This document shows positions 1 through 4,064 of a stretch of DNA of 11,911 nt, in pieces. The stretch covers positions 1 to 11,911 of the forward strand of contig URVL01000067.1 of NCBI GenBank assembly GCA_900551265.1, read 5' to 3'. A model generated the notes under the pieces. That model was not told where the DNA came from. It was given only the letters and a program-made list of their open reading frames with translations, and did not search any database. The translations under genes were made by a program, and so were the position numbers. Positions within the stretch are counted from its first letter, which is position 1. Every line of letters begins with the position of its first letter. Source of the stretch: an uncultured Eubacteriales bacterium (GTDB lineage Bacteria; Bacillota; Clostridia; Oscillospirales; QAMX01).

Positions 1-1
1 G

Positions 2-331
2 CTTGACAAACTGGCCGGCAACGCACGGCGCGCGGGATACGCGGATGCGATCTATATCTGTAACGCGCTTTACTCTGCGGCAATGCTGACGGTGCTGCGC
101 GACACGCTGGGCTATGGCCAGCGCCGCCTGAAACATATATTTGAGCGCGTGCAGAAGCTATTTGGCGAGGTAATGGACGGCTATGTCAGCTATGCAGACC
201 TGGCGCAGACGCTTTATGACGAGTGCCGCATCAACCTGGTGATAGAACGTCCGGACGGCGTACGTCAGGATGCGATGGAGGTATACCGCGCTGCGGGGAA
301 GCGGGGACAGATACGGATGGTGACAAAGTGA
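2..331 (+). CDS. Phage protein of unknown function, 5' end missing
   Basis: The reading frame is open from the left edge of the window to a TGA at 329-331, so the true start lies outside. About 109 residues are visible. The visible part is predicted mostly helical, with a run beginning LYSAAMLTVLRDTLGYGQ followed by two further amphipathic stretches. It has no cysteines arranged as a zinc site, no nucleotide-binding loop and no membrane segment. The general look (alternating charged helices, a conserved-looking RDTLGYG turn and a YADLAQTLYDECRI tail) resembles uncharacterised proteins of the early region of clostridial phages, but I cannot name a function. The stop codon overlaps the GTG start of the next gene (GTGA), so the two are probably translated together. 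An internal ATG at 83 is a possible but less likely start, because the frame stays open and protein-like upstream of it. Confidence 0.75.
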   Translation, partial: LDKLAGNARRAGYADAIYICNALYSAAMLTVLRDTLGYGQRRLKHIFERVQKLFGEVMDGYVSYADLAQTLYDECRINLVIERPDGVRQDAMEVYRAAGKRGQIRMVTK

Positions 332-561
332 GGGAGCAGTGGCATATCGCGCGGCGGTGGTACCGGGTAACGGCGCCGGATGGGTATCAGTGTCTGGAAC
401 AGGCGAGTTCGCCCAGCGAGGCGAAGGAACAGGCGTCGCAGCGGCCGGGGTATCAGCCGGTGGAGGCGCTGCGCGCGGAGGCGTATGAACCGGAGGGGAC
501 GTCCGGGAATTGGAAGGCGCTGGGGGAGAATGTCCGGCGGATGAAGGAGAAATTATGCTGA
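328..561 (+). CDS. Small phage protein of unknown function (77 aa)
   Basis: I chose the GTG at 328-330 because it overlaps the stop of the preceding gene (GTGA) and because the longer frame upstream reads only as an out-of-frame copy of that gene. The 77-residue product begins VREQWHIARRWYRVTAPDGY. It has an aromatic-rich N-terminal part that looks like beta strands (WHIARRWYRV, then GYQCLEQA), an Ala/Glu/Pro-rich middle, and a basic helical end (NVRRMKEK). No catalytic motif, metal site or membrane segment is visible. Its stop overlaps the ATG of the ssb fragment (ATGCTGA at 555-561), and the ssb ribosome site AAGGAG (544-549) lies inside its last codons. This places it in a tightly coupled replication-region operon. 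Function unknown. Confidence 0.65.
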   Translation: MREQWHIARRWYRVTAPDGYQCLEQASSPSEAKEQASQRPGYQPVEALRAEAYEPEGTSGNWKALGENVRRMKEKLC

Positions 562-641
562 ATGTCATTGCGCTGATGGGGCGCTTAACGCGGGAGCCGG
601 AATTGCGTGTCACGCCCGGGGGTACAAGCAAGGGCAAATGA
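555..641 (+). pseudogene. ssb: N-terminal fragment of single-stranded DNA binding protein (ssb)
   Basis: An ideal ribosome site (AAGGAG, 544-549) leads into an ATG at 555. The first residues, MLNVIALMGRLTREPELRVT followed by PGGTS, match the start of bacterial and phage SSB proteins: the first OB-fold strands with the GRLT-PELR-TP-G-S signature. A normal SSB continues for about 130-150 residues. Here the frame runs only a few more codons after TS and stops at TGA 639-641, giving 28 residues. No continuation of the OB fold is visible in any + frame down to the next gene at 1237. The break coincides with the start of the hairpin-rich non-coding segment, so an insertion and/or deletion has probably destroyed the gene. 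The fragment cannot make a working OB fold. Because its ribosome site is intact it may still be translated as a short peptide. Confidence 0.75.
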
Positions 642-642
642 T

Positions 643-684
643 CAAACCCCATTTCTTTTGCTCCGTCAAAAGAAACGGGGTTTG
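643..684. repeat. Long inverted repeat A (18-bp arms) at the ssb breakpoint
   Basis: The arms at 643-660 and 667-684 are complementary over 18 bp with a single A/C mismatch (651 against 676) and a six-base loop (CTCCGT). The left arm begins two bases after the stop of the ssb fragment. There is no T-run after the right arm on either strand, so it does not look like an intrinsic terminator. It could mark one end of an inserted element. Confidence 0.85.
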
Positions 685-705
685 AGATCCCCAAAGAAAA
701 GACGG

Positions 706-753
706 TCAAGGGGGAACGTCAGGCTGGGGCCGCCTGACAACTCTCCCCCTTGA
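706..753. repeat. Nested inverted repeat B
   Basis: The outer arms TCAAGGGGGA (706-715) and TCCCCCTTGA (744-753) are perfectly complementary. Inside them GTCAGGC (718-724) pairs with GCCTGAC (732-738) around a seven-base loop. The two helices stack across small internal asymmetries, giving a 17-bp interrupted stem. This is far longer than chance predicts for so short a stretch and belongs to the same structured segment as repeat A. Confidence 0.8.
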
Positions 754-843
754 AACCCCCTCTGGCGCGAGGAGCCGCCGAAGGGAACAGGTTTCTACAA
801 CGCGACGCCGCTGAGCCGTGAGACAACTGCTTCGCCACAGAAC

Positions 844-1011
844 AGGAGGAGCACGGGAGCGGGCTTTCGGAAGAGCGGGGAAAGAAATCCGACGCGACCC
901 AGGCGAAAGCCGGTCGCGGAGGAAGAGGAGGAGCACGGGAGCAGGCGAATGCCCGGCGAACCAGAGAATCCGACGCGAACCAGCGGAGCGTTCGCGGAGG
1001 AAGAGGAGGAG
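844..1011. repeat. Imperfect tandem repeat, about 80 bp unit, two copies plus the start of a third
   Basis: AGGAGGAGCACGGGAGC occurs at 844-860 and again at 926-942, and the first eight bases recur at 1004-1011. Unit lengths are 82 and 78 bp. The other well-conserved parts are AATCCGACGCGA (886-897 and 967-978) and a 20-base match, TCGCGGAGGAAGAGGAGGAG (914-933 and 992-1011). Between them the copies have diverged. Each copy contains a 7-bp stem: 893-899 with 912-918 in copy 1, and 974-980 with 990-996 in copy 2. The stems are conserved as pairs although the bases differ at one pair (C-G in copy 1, A-T in copy 2). The copy 1 stem is capped by GGC-GAAA-GCC (902-911), a GNRA-type tetraloop. This pattern favours a function as folded RNA or single-stranded DNA. 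Confidence 0.8.
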
Positions 1012-1030
1012 AAATCGAAACGGAGCTGCT

Positions 1031-1049
1031 TTTCGGGCAAAGCCCGAAA
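1031..1049. repeat. Short perfect hairpin
   Basis: TTTCGGGC (1031-1038) pairs with GCCCGAAA (1042-1049) around a three-base AAA loop. It lies just after the truncated third copy of the tandem repeat and within the same purine-rich non-coding segment. No T-run follows, so a terminator role is unlikely. Confidence 0.7.
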
Positions 1050-1104
1050 GGACGCGGAGTGGAGTTTTCGACGACGAGCGGACGTTGCGACGACGATGCA
1101 TCGG

Positions 1105-1147
1105 TTTTTTCCCTCTCCCGATCTTATGGGATCGGGGGAGGAAAAAA
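1105..1147. repeat. Long inverted repeat D near the right end of the non-coding segment
   Basis: The left arm 1105-1123 (six T, then CCCTCTCCCGATC) pairs with the right arm 1130-1147 (GATCGGGGGAGG, then six A) through one G-T pair and one bulged C, leaving a six-base loop. The T-run precedes the stem and the A-run follows it on either strand, which is the reverse of an intrinsic terminator. It is followed directly by the second copy of the direct repeat AAAAGACGGT and may mark the right boundary of the element that begins near 640. Confidence 0.8.
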
Positions 1148-1160
1148 GACGGTGATACAT

Positions 1161-1183
1161 TATATATACGCGCGCGCGCGTAT
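1161..1183. promoter_or_regulatory. Alternating purine-pyrimidine tract with 18-bp palindrome, possible origin or operator
   Basis: Positions 1161-1183 alternate strictly between pyrimidine and purine (a TA run, six CG steps, then TAT). Positions 1166-1183 form a perfect palindrome, ATACGCGCGCGCGCGTAT. Such DNA extrudes or flips to left-handed form easily. It sits about 50 bp upstream of the start of the HUH replication-type gene, which is where an origin or an autoregulatory site would be expected, but no protein binding can be inferred directly. Confidence 0.4.
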
Positions 1184-1236
1184 CTGGCGCGCTCGTTAAA
1201 AGCCTAAGTTTAGCAGCAAATCAGGAGAGAAGGGAA

Positions 1237-2049
1237 ATGGGGAGCCGACAGTTTATGATACGGGAGATTCAATCCGGGAGAGTGGTGGAAAAAATCTGTT
1301 TTCCGGTAGCGCCGAATGTGAAGCCGCGAAACGTACGGCGGCGGGGAAATACGCTGCCGCGCAAGCAGGACGCGAACGAACGGGCGTGTACGAAACGGCT
1401 GGCACGGCTTTTAAACAGCAACTTCGAGGCAGGGGATTTGCTACTGTCGCCGACATACCGGGCAGAGGCGCTGGAAAAGCTGTATGCGGATGCAAAGGAC
1501 TTGGATGCGCTGCGCCGGCGGGCAGAACACGAAGCGGGCCTTTTTTTACAGCGCTTGAAACGCGCACTGGGGAAAGAGGGCGTGGAGCTGCGGTATATTG
1601 CGGTGACCTCGGACATGGACGGGGACACAGGCGAGGCGGTGCGGGTACACCACCACATTGTCATTCCGTCGCGCGGGGTGCGGATGGAAAACGGGACGCT
1701 CTATGTGGGAAAACGGCGGATGACGGAGATATGGGGAAGAGGGGATGTGGATTACCGTCCGCTTTACCACCAGGAGGACTATACGCCGCTGGCGGAATAT
1801 CTCATGCGGCAGGTGAGGCGTTTGCCGGACGCGCGCAAGTACACACCGTCGCGCAACCTGCGCAAGCCGAAGCTTTTACGGGAGCGGATTGTATACAGCG
1901 CGCGGGAGCTGCGGGCACCGAAGGGGGCGAAGCTGGTATACCGGGCAGCATACCAGCCAGGGGAGGCGCAGTACATACGGTACATTATGCCAAAAAAGGA
2001 AGGAGAAATGCGTGAACGGGGAAAAGGCGATGAGGCCCGGCGGGAGTGA
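1237..2049 (+). CDS. HUH-type replication-associated protein (ORF2/G2P-like)
   Basis: This 270-residue protein resembles the replication-associated ORF2/G2P family of Firmicutes phages, in which a His-hydrophobic-His pair binds metal and a tyrosine cuts and joins single-stranded DNA. The visible signature is VHHHIVIP (His138-His140), then IWGRGDVDYRPL at about 165-176, then LAEYLMRQ with Tyr188 as the likely nucleophile, then the conserved-looking KYTPSRNLRKPKLL at about 201-214. The N-terminal 60 residues are strongly basic (a run of Arg/Lys around 31-57), as expected for DNA contact. The start is ATG 1237, with AGGAGA at 1223-1228 upstream. The gene follows the structured non-coding segment and overlaps the GTG start of the next gene in another frame. 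It could act at a hairpin origin of this phage. A role in mobilising the neighbouring element is possible but unproven. The family assignment is from memory of the motif pattern. Confidence 0.75.
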   Translation: MGSRQFMIREIQSGRVVEKICFPVAPNVKPRNVRRRGNTLPRKQDANERACTKRLARLLNSNFEAGDLLLSPTYRAEALEKLYADAKDLDALRRRAEHEAGLFLQRLKRALGKEGVELRYIAVTSDMDGDTGEAVRVHHHIVIPSRGVRMENGTLYVGKRRMTEIWGRGDVDYRPLYHQEDYTPLAEYLMRQVRRLPDARKYTPSRNLRKPKLLRERIVYSARELRAPKGAKLVYRAAYQPGEAQYIRYIMPKKEGEMRERGKGDEARRE

Positions 2050-2269
2050 GGAGCAAAGGCACGGCTGGCGCTGTCCGTGCTATGGGTGCGGCGAACGCGA
2101 GGCGGGATGCCATGGAAGATGCGAGTCATACGAAACATACCGCGTGGCGCAGGAGAGCGCGCGTGAAAAGCGGCACATTTTGCAGGAATACGACATGGCG
2201 TACGATCTTTACCGGCGCGGGAGGTATCCGGCGATCCGGCGCTTTTGGCGCAGGAGGCGGGATCCATGA
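2012..2269 (+). CDS. Small zinc-finger-like phage protein (85 aa)
   Basis: The GTG at 2012 is preceded by a strong AGGAAGGAG site and overlaps the end of the HUH gene by 38 bases in a different frame. An in-frame ATG at 2030 is an alternative. The key feature is CPCYGCGEREAGCHGRCESY at about residues 22-41, a cluster of Cys and His of the form C-x-C-xx-C...CH-xx-C-xx-Y. Small clostridial phage proteins with a CP-x-YG...GCH-xx-C-xx-Y pattern are common in this position, and I take this to be one of them. A charged helix follows (VAQESAREKRHILQEYDMAY) and the protein ends in an Arg-rich tail (RRFWRRRRDP). It probably binds zinc and perhaps nucleic acid. The function is unknown. Its stop overlaps the next start (ATGA). 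Confidence 0.65.
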   Translation: MNGEKAMRPGGSEEQRHGWRCPCYGCGEREAGCHGRCESYETYRVAQESAREKRHILQEYDMAYDLYRRGRYPAIRRFWRRRRDP

Positions 2270-2427
2270 AAGTGCCGCTGCGCTGTGAGCAGTGCGGAAA
2301 AACGTGGATTGTGAGCTCGTTTGCACGGCCATATGCAGGGGTATACGTTTGCCCCATTTGCGCGAAAAGTTGGAAAGGGGCTGCGGCTGGGGTCCGCCGG
2401 GAAAAGAAAAAGAAAGCCGGAATGTGA
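2266..2427 (+). CDS. Small zinc-ribbon protein (53 aa)
   Basis: The ATG at 2266 overlaps the stop of the preceding gene (ATGA) and has AGGAGG at 2252-2257, an ideal spacing. The product has two knuckles, CEQC (Cys7, Cys10) and CPIC (Cys29, Cys32), separated by 18 residues. This is the layout of a treble-clef or zinc-ribbon fold, as in rubredoxin-like or DksA-like small proteins. The tail is basic (VRREKKKKAG), fitting nucleic-acid binding. No enzyme motif is seen. Being the second tiny Cys-rich protein in a row after the replication protein, it may be an accessory factor or a modulator of host transcription, but that is inference. Its stop codon lies in the loop of the 2415-2440 hairpin. Confidence 0.6.
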   Translation: MKVPLRCEQCGKTWIVSSFARPYAGVYVCPICAKSWKGAAAGVRREKKKKAGM

Positions 2428-2440
2428 GAAAGTTCCGGCT
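2415..2440. terminator. Weak terminator-like hairpin after the zinc-ribbon gene
   Basis: AGCCGGAA (2415-2422) pairs perfectly with TTCCGGCT (2433-2440) around a ten-base loop that holds the stop codon of the 53-residue gene. Only a scattered T-stretch (AATTTTTC) follows about 15 bases later, so it is at best a weak or attenuating terminator separating the early genes from the regulator gene. Confidence 0.3.
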
Positions 2441-2687
2441 CCTGCCGCATACGCTAATTTTTCGGCACGACAACGCGCGCGCGGCGCGCGAATTCCTATC
2501 ATGGCATAAAAATCATTTTTAAATTGATAAAAGACACGGGATTGGAGAAGGATGGACCGGCCCGGCGGTGGGCCGGAGAAGAGGGCTGCTGTGCGGCCCG
2601 GATGGGATTGGCTGCAGAGGAGAGGAGGAACGGCAAAGCGAAATCGTCCGCGCACGGACGATACATGCGGCGCCGGTATACGACGGG
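2428..2687. other. Non-coding leader with hairpins upstream of the late regulator
   Basis: These 260 bp hold no gene I can support. In order they contain a CGCGCGC...GCGCGCG tract (2474-2490), an AT-rich patch (about 2499-2530) that could carry a promoter although I find no convincing -35/-10 pair, a perfect 7-bp stem CCGGCCC/GGGCCGG (2557-2576), a strong ribosome-site-like AGGAGGAA (2623-2630) with no start codon at a normal distance, and a perfect 8-bp stem ATCGTCCG/CGGACGAT (2643-2662). The density of structure upstream of a regulatory gene suggests control at the RNA level. Confidence 0.4.
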
Positions 2688-3071
2688 ATGCGGGACTATC
2701 AGCCGAAAAAACAGAACCAATATTATTTGCCGCACACGCTATACCGGCGTGTGCTGGCACTGGTGCGCGACTACCCGCGCATGACGCGGGCGCGAGAGGA
2801 TATGATTTATGAATCGCCGGAAAACGCAGGCAGCCGCAACAGCATGGGGAGACCGACGGAAAACAAGGCGCTGCGGATTGAGGCGCTTTCAGACGATATT
2901 CGTGCCATTGAGCGGGCGTTGGATAAAATCCCGCGCGAGTACCGGCAGGGCGTACTGGATAATGTGCTGTACGGACGCCGGATGGACGATCTGCCGGGCG
3001 CGCGCAGTACATGGTCGCGCTGGCGCGGGCGGTTTTTATGGCATGTGGCGAAAAATATGCGTTGGATATGA
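2688..3071 (+). CDS. RinA/ArpU-family late transcription regulator
   Basis: The 127-residue product starting at ATG 2688 (MRDYQPKKQNQYYLPHTLYR) matches the typical opening of RinA-like phage regulators, with YYLPHTLYRRVLALVRDYPR followed by a variable linker, SMGRPTENKALRIEALSDDI, then a C-terminal helix-turn-helix resembling sigma-factor region 4 (residues about 80-127, with IPREYRQGVLDNVLYG and a final KNMRWI). The family activates or coordinates late gene expression in Gram-positive phages, and its place directly before the HNH-terminase region fits. The start was chosen by family resemblance. The bases just upstream (TACGACGGG) are a poor ribosome site, which is odd for such a gene. Upstream codons in the same frame do not look protein-like. 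Confidence in the family is good; which promoter it acts on cannot be seen. Confidence 0.85.
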   Translation: MRDYQPKKQNQYYLPHTLYRRVLALVRDYPRMTRAREDMIYESPENAGSRNSMGRPTENKALRIEALSDDIRAIERALDKIPREYRQGVLDNVLYGRRMDDLPGARSTWSRWRGRFLWHVAKNMRWI

Positions 3072-3263
3072 ACGGCTAGATATAAATGCCGGAATTGCCG
3101 TTCGAACATGATACGTACGGGAAAGAATCAAGTCGTAAAATGAGTACAGTGGAATATTTGAAAAGCGTCACCGGGTACTCCGGCGGCGCTTTCTTTCTGC
3201 AATATGCCAATGGTTTTTTCCTCCGGGGGCGGATAGGAAGCCCGTGCGGATGGGAGGTGCGGC
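3072..3263. other. Gap between late regulator and HNH gene
   Basis: No gene with a good start is evident. One frame is open through the whole gap from 3086 (ATG) and also has an ATG at 3140, but it runs on to 3382 deep inside the HNH gene and has no clear ribosome site. Its product does not resemble a family I know. A target promoter for the RinA-like protein might be expected here or in the 3618-3743 gap; I see no convincing promoter boxes. Confidence 0.35.
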
Positions 3264-3617
3264 GTGGATATGACGGCAAGCCAGCTTGCGAGCTTGAAAG
3301 AATTAATCGCGTCCGGACAGGAACATTCGTTTTACTTGTGGGGCGCATGGAAACAAAAATGCAGAGAAGTAAAGGCGCTTGACCATAACGAGTGTCAAGC
3401 GTGCAAAGCAAAGGGAAGGTACCGCAGGGGGGAACTGGTACATCACGTGAAGCATTTACGGGACCGGCCGGACCTTGCGTTAAGCATTTGGGATCCGGCG
3501 ACGGGAGACCGTCAGCTGGTACTGTTGTGTAAGGCATGCCACAGACGCGAACATCCGGAGAGTCTGCGGCAGTTCGCCGTGGTATGTTCTCCTGTGACAC
3601 AGGAACGCTGGGATTGA
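3264..3617 (+). CDS. HNH endonuclease
   Basis: The 117-residue protein has the phage HNH layout: a zinc knuckle CQAC (Cys44, Cys47), the catalytic region LVHHVKHL (His60-His61), and LVLLCKACHRREH (Cys89, Cys92, His93, His97). An N-terminal helix and a WGAWKQKCREVKAL segment precede the finger. The GTG at 3264 is preferred over the ATG at 3270 because GGAGG (3253-3257) is then at normal spacing. In cos-type phages an HNH protein encoded beside the terminase helps the terminase cut concatemers, and the position here directly before TerS fits that role. One oddity is that the residue that is usually Asn (in NL--LC) reads Gln84 (QLVLLC), so metal binding or activity could be altered. Confidence 0.9.
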   Translation: MDMTASQLASLKELIASGQEHSFYLWGAWKQKCREVKALDHNECQACKAKGRYRRGELVHHVKHLRDRPDLALSIWDPATGDRQLVLLCKACHRREHPESLRQFAVVCSPVTQERWD

Positions 3618-3618
3618 A

Positions 3619-3674
3619 CACCCCCCCGATCAAAAAAAGAGATGGAAGCTTTTTAGGTAATACTCGGGTGGGTG
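3619..3674. promoter_or_regulatory. Inverted repeat between HNH and small terminase, candidate cos/terminase-binding site
   Basis: CACCCCCCCGA (3619-3629) and TCGGGTGGGTG (3664-3674) are complementary over 11 bp with one mismatch, spaced by an A/T-richer stretch of 34 bp. A further CG-alternating tract (3694-3712) follows before the small terminase. In phages that encode HNH next to the terminase, the cohesive-end site commonly lies in this gap, and TerS recognises repeats near it. No cut site can be seen directly, so the assignment rests on position and symmetry. Confidence 0.4.
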
Positions 3675-3743
3675 CAAGACTTTGGAGAAACAACGCGCTT
3701 TCGCGCGCGCGCAGAGGAGCAGTGAACGGGAAAAGGACAGATT

Positions 3744-4064
3744 ATGAAGCTGGAACGCACAAAGGCGTATCGAAAACTGAAAGAGTCAATCACGCAAAAC
3801 TTAAAAGACCGCGGCCTGACAGATGCAGTTTATCTGGATAAGCGCGACGAATATATGAATTTTTGGGTGCACCTGAAAGAACTGGAAGCAGATATCGCGG
3901 AGAGGGGCATAGCTGTGGAAGATGAAAAGAGAGGAATGAAGGTAGAGAACCGAAGTGTATCGCTGTCGGTACAGGTATCCAAACAAATGCTTGCAATTTT
4001 AAAGTCATTGGACCTTTCGGACCTGGAAAAGAATATGAGGCCAGAGGAAGAAGATGAGCTGTGA
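3744..4064 (+). CDS. terS: Terminase small subunit (P27-like)
   Basis: The 106-residue protein lies directly before the large terminase and overlaps its start. It fits the P27-type small terminases of Firmicutes phages. A basic helical N terminus (MKLERTKAYRKLKESITQNL) would bind DNA. The central helix (DEYMNFWVHLKELEADIAER) would form the oligomer. A C-terminal segment (NRSVSLSVQVSKQMLAILKS) resembles the family's conserved stretch before an acidic tail that contacts TerL. Its role is to recognise the packaging site and regulate TerL. The start at ATG 3744 has AAGGA about five bases upstream. The assignment rests on layout and general resemblance more than on any invariant motif. Confidence 0.8.
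   Translation: MKLERTKAYRKLKESITQNLKDRGLTDAVYLDKRDEYMNFWVHLKELEADIAERGIAVEDEKRGMKVENRSVSLSVQVSKQMLAILKSLDLSDLEKNMRPEEEDEL

Larger units (their letters stand above)
642..1236. other. Hairpin-rich non-coding segment replacing the body of ssb
   Basis: About 600 bp hold no convincing gene. Open frames exist on both strands, but they are low-complexity strings of Arg/Ser/Leu/Pro or Arg/Glu/Gly created by purine-rich repeats, they have no good start sites, and they look like no protein family. Instead the segment holds three long inverted repeats (643-684, 706-753, 1105-1147), an imperfect tandem repeat (844-1011) with a conserved internal hairpin, a short hairpin at 1031-1049, and an alternating-purine-pyrimidine palindrome (1166-1183). 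The + strand is strikingly purine-rich across 840-1060 (GGAGGAAGAGGAGGAG runs). A 10-bp direct repeat, AAAAGACGGT, occurs at 697-706 and 1144-1153. The left edge falls where ssb loses similarity. It could be a dispersed mobile or REP-like element, a structured RNA gene, or a replication-origin region. Which of these is not decided by the sequence alone. Confidence 0.6.

Noticed and set aside
844..1011. CRISPR array
   Set aside because: Only two imperfect copies of about 80 bp, directly adjacent with no unique spacers of regular size and no cas genes.
1105..1147. Intrinsic terminator
   Set aside because: The T-run precedes and the A-run follows the stem on both strands, opposite to what termination needs.
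706..1160. Long open frames on the minus strand in the non-coding segment
   Set aside because: Products are low-complexity Arg/Ser/Leu/Pro strings formed by the purine-rich repeats of the other strand, with no ribosome sites and no family resemblance.
818..1207. Plus-strand frame through the tandem repeats
   Set aside because: Arg/Glu/Gly-rich repeat translation without a ribosome site; insertions of non-multiple-of-three length between repeat copies show the reading frame is not kept.
642..1236. Self-splicing intron interrupting ssb
   Set aside because: No downstream ssb exon could be found in any + frame, and I could not recognise the conserved core or end sequences of group I or group II introns.
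2552..2812. Possible small gene starting at ATG 2552 with a fair ribosome site
   Set aside because: It overlaps the RinA-like gene by 125 bases and its product looks like an out-of-frame reading of GC-rich DNA.
2209..3012. Long minus-strand frame opposite the regulator gene
   Set aside because: Pro/Ala/Arg-rich mirror of GC-rich + strand coding; spans three real genes and gaps, with no ribosome site.
3100..3106. GTTCGAA, a tRNA T-loop-like motif
   Set aside because: No matching acceptor, D or anticodon arms could be placed around it.
3086..3382. Open frame across the gap between the regulator and HNH genes
   Set aside because: No clear ribosome site, overlaps over a third of the HNH gene, no family resemblance; kept only as a remark for the gap.
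3658..3663. TAATAC as a -10 promoter box for the late operon
   Set aside because: No acceptable -35 box lies 16-18 bases upstream (A-rich sequence only).
3536..3841. Open frame bridging HNH and small terminase
   Set aside because: It is an out-of-frame reading of both genes and of the gap, with no protein-like pattern.
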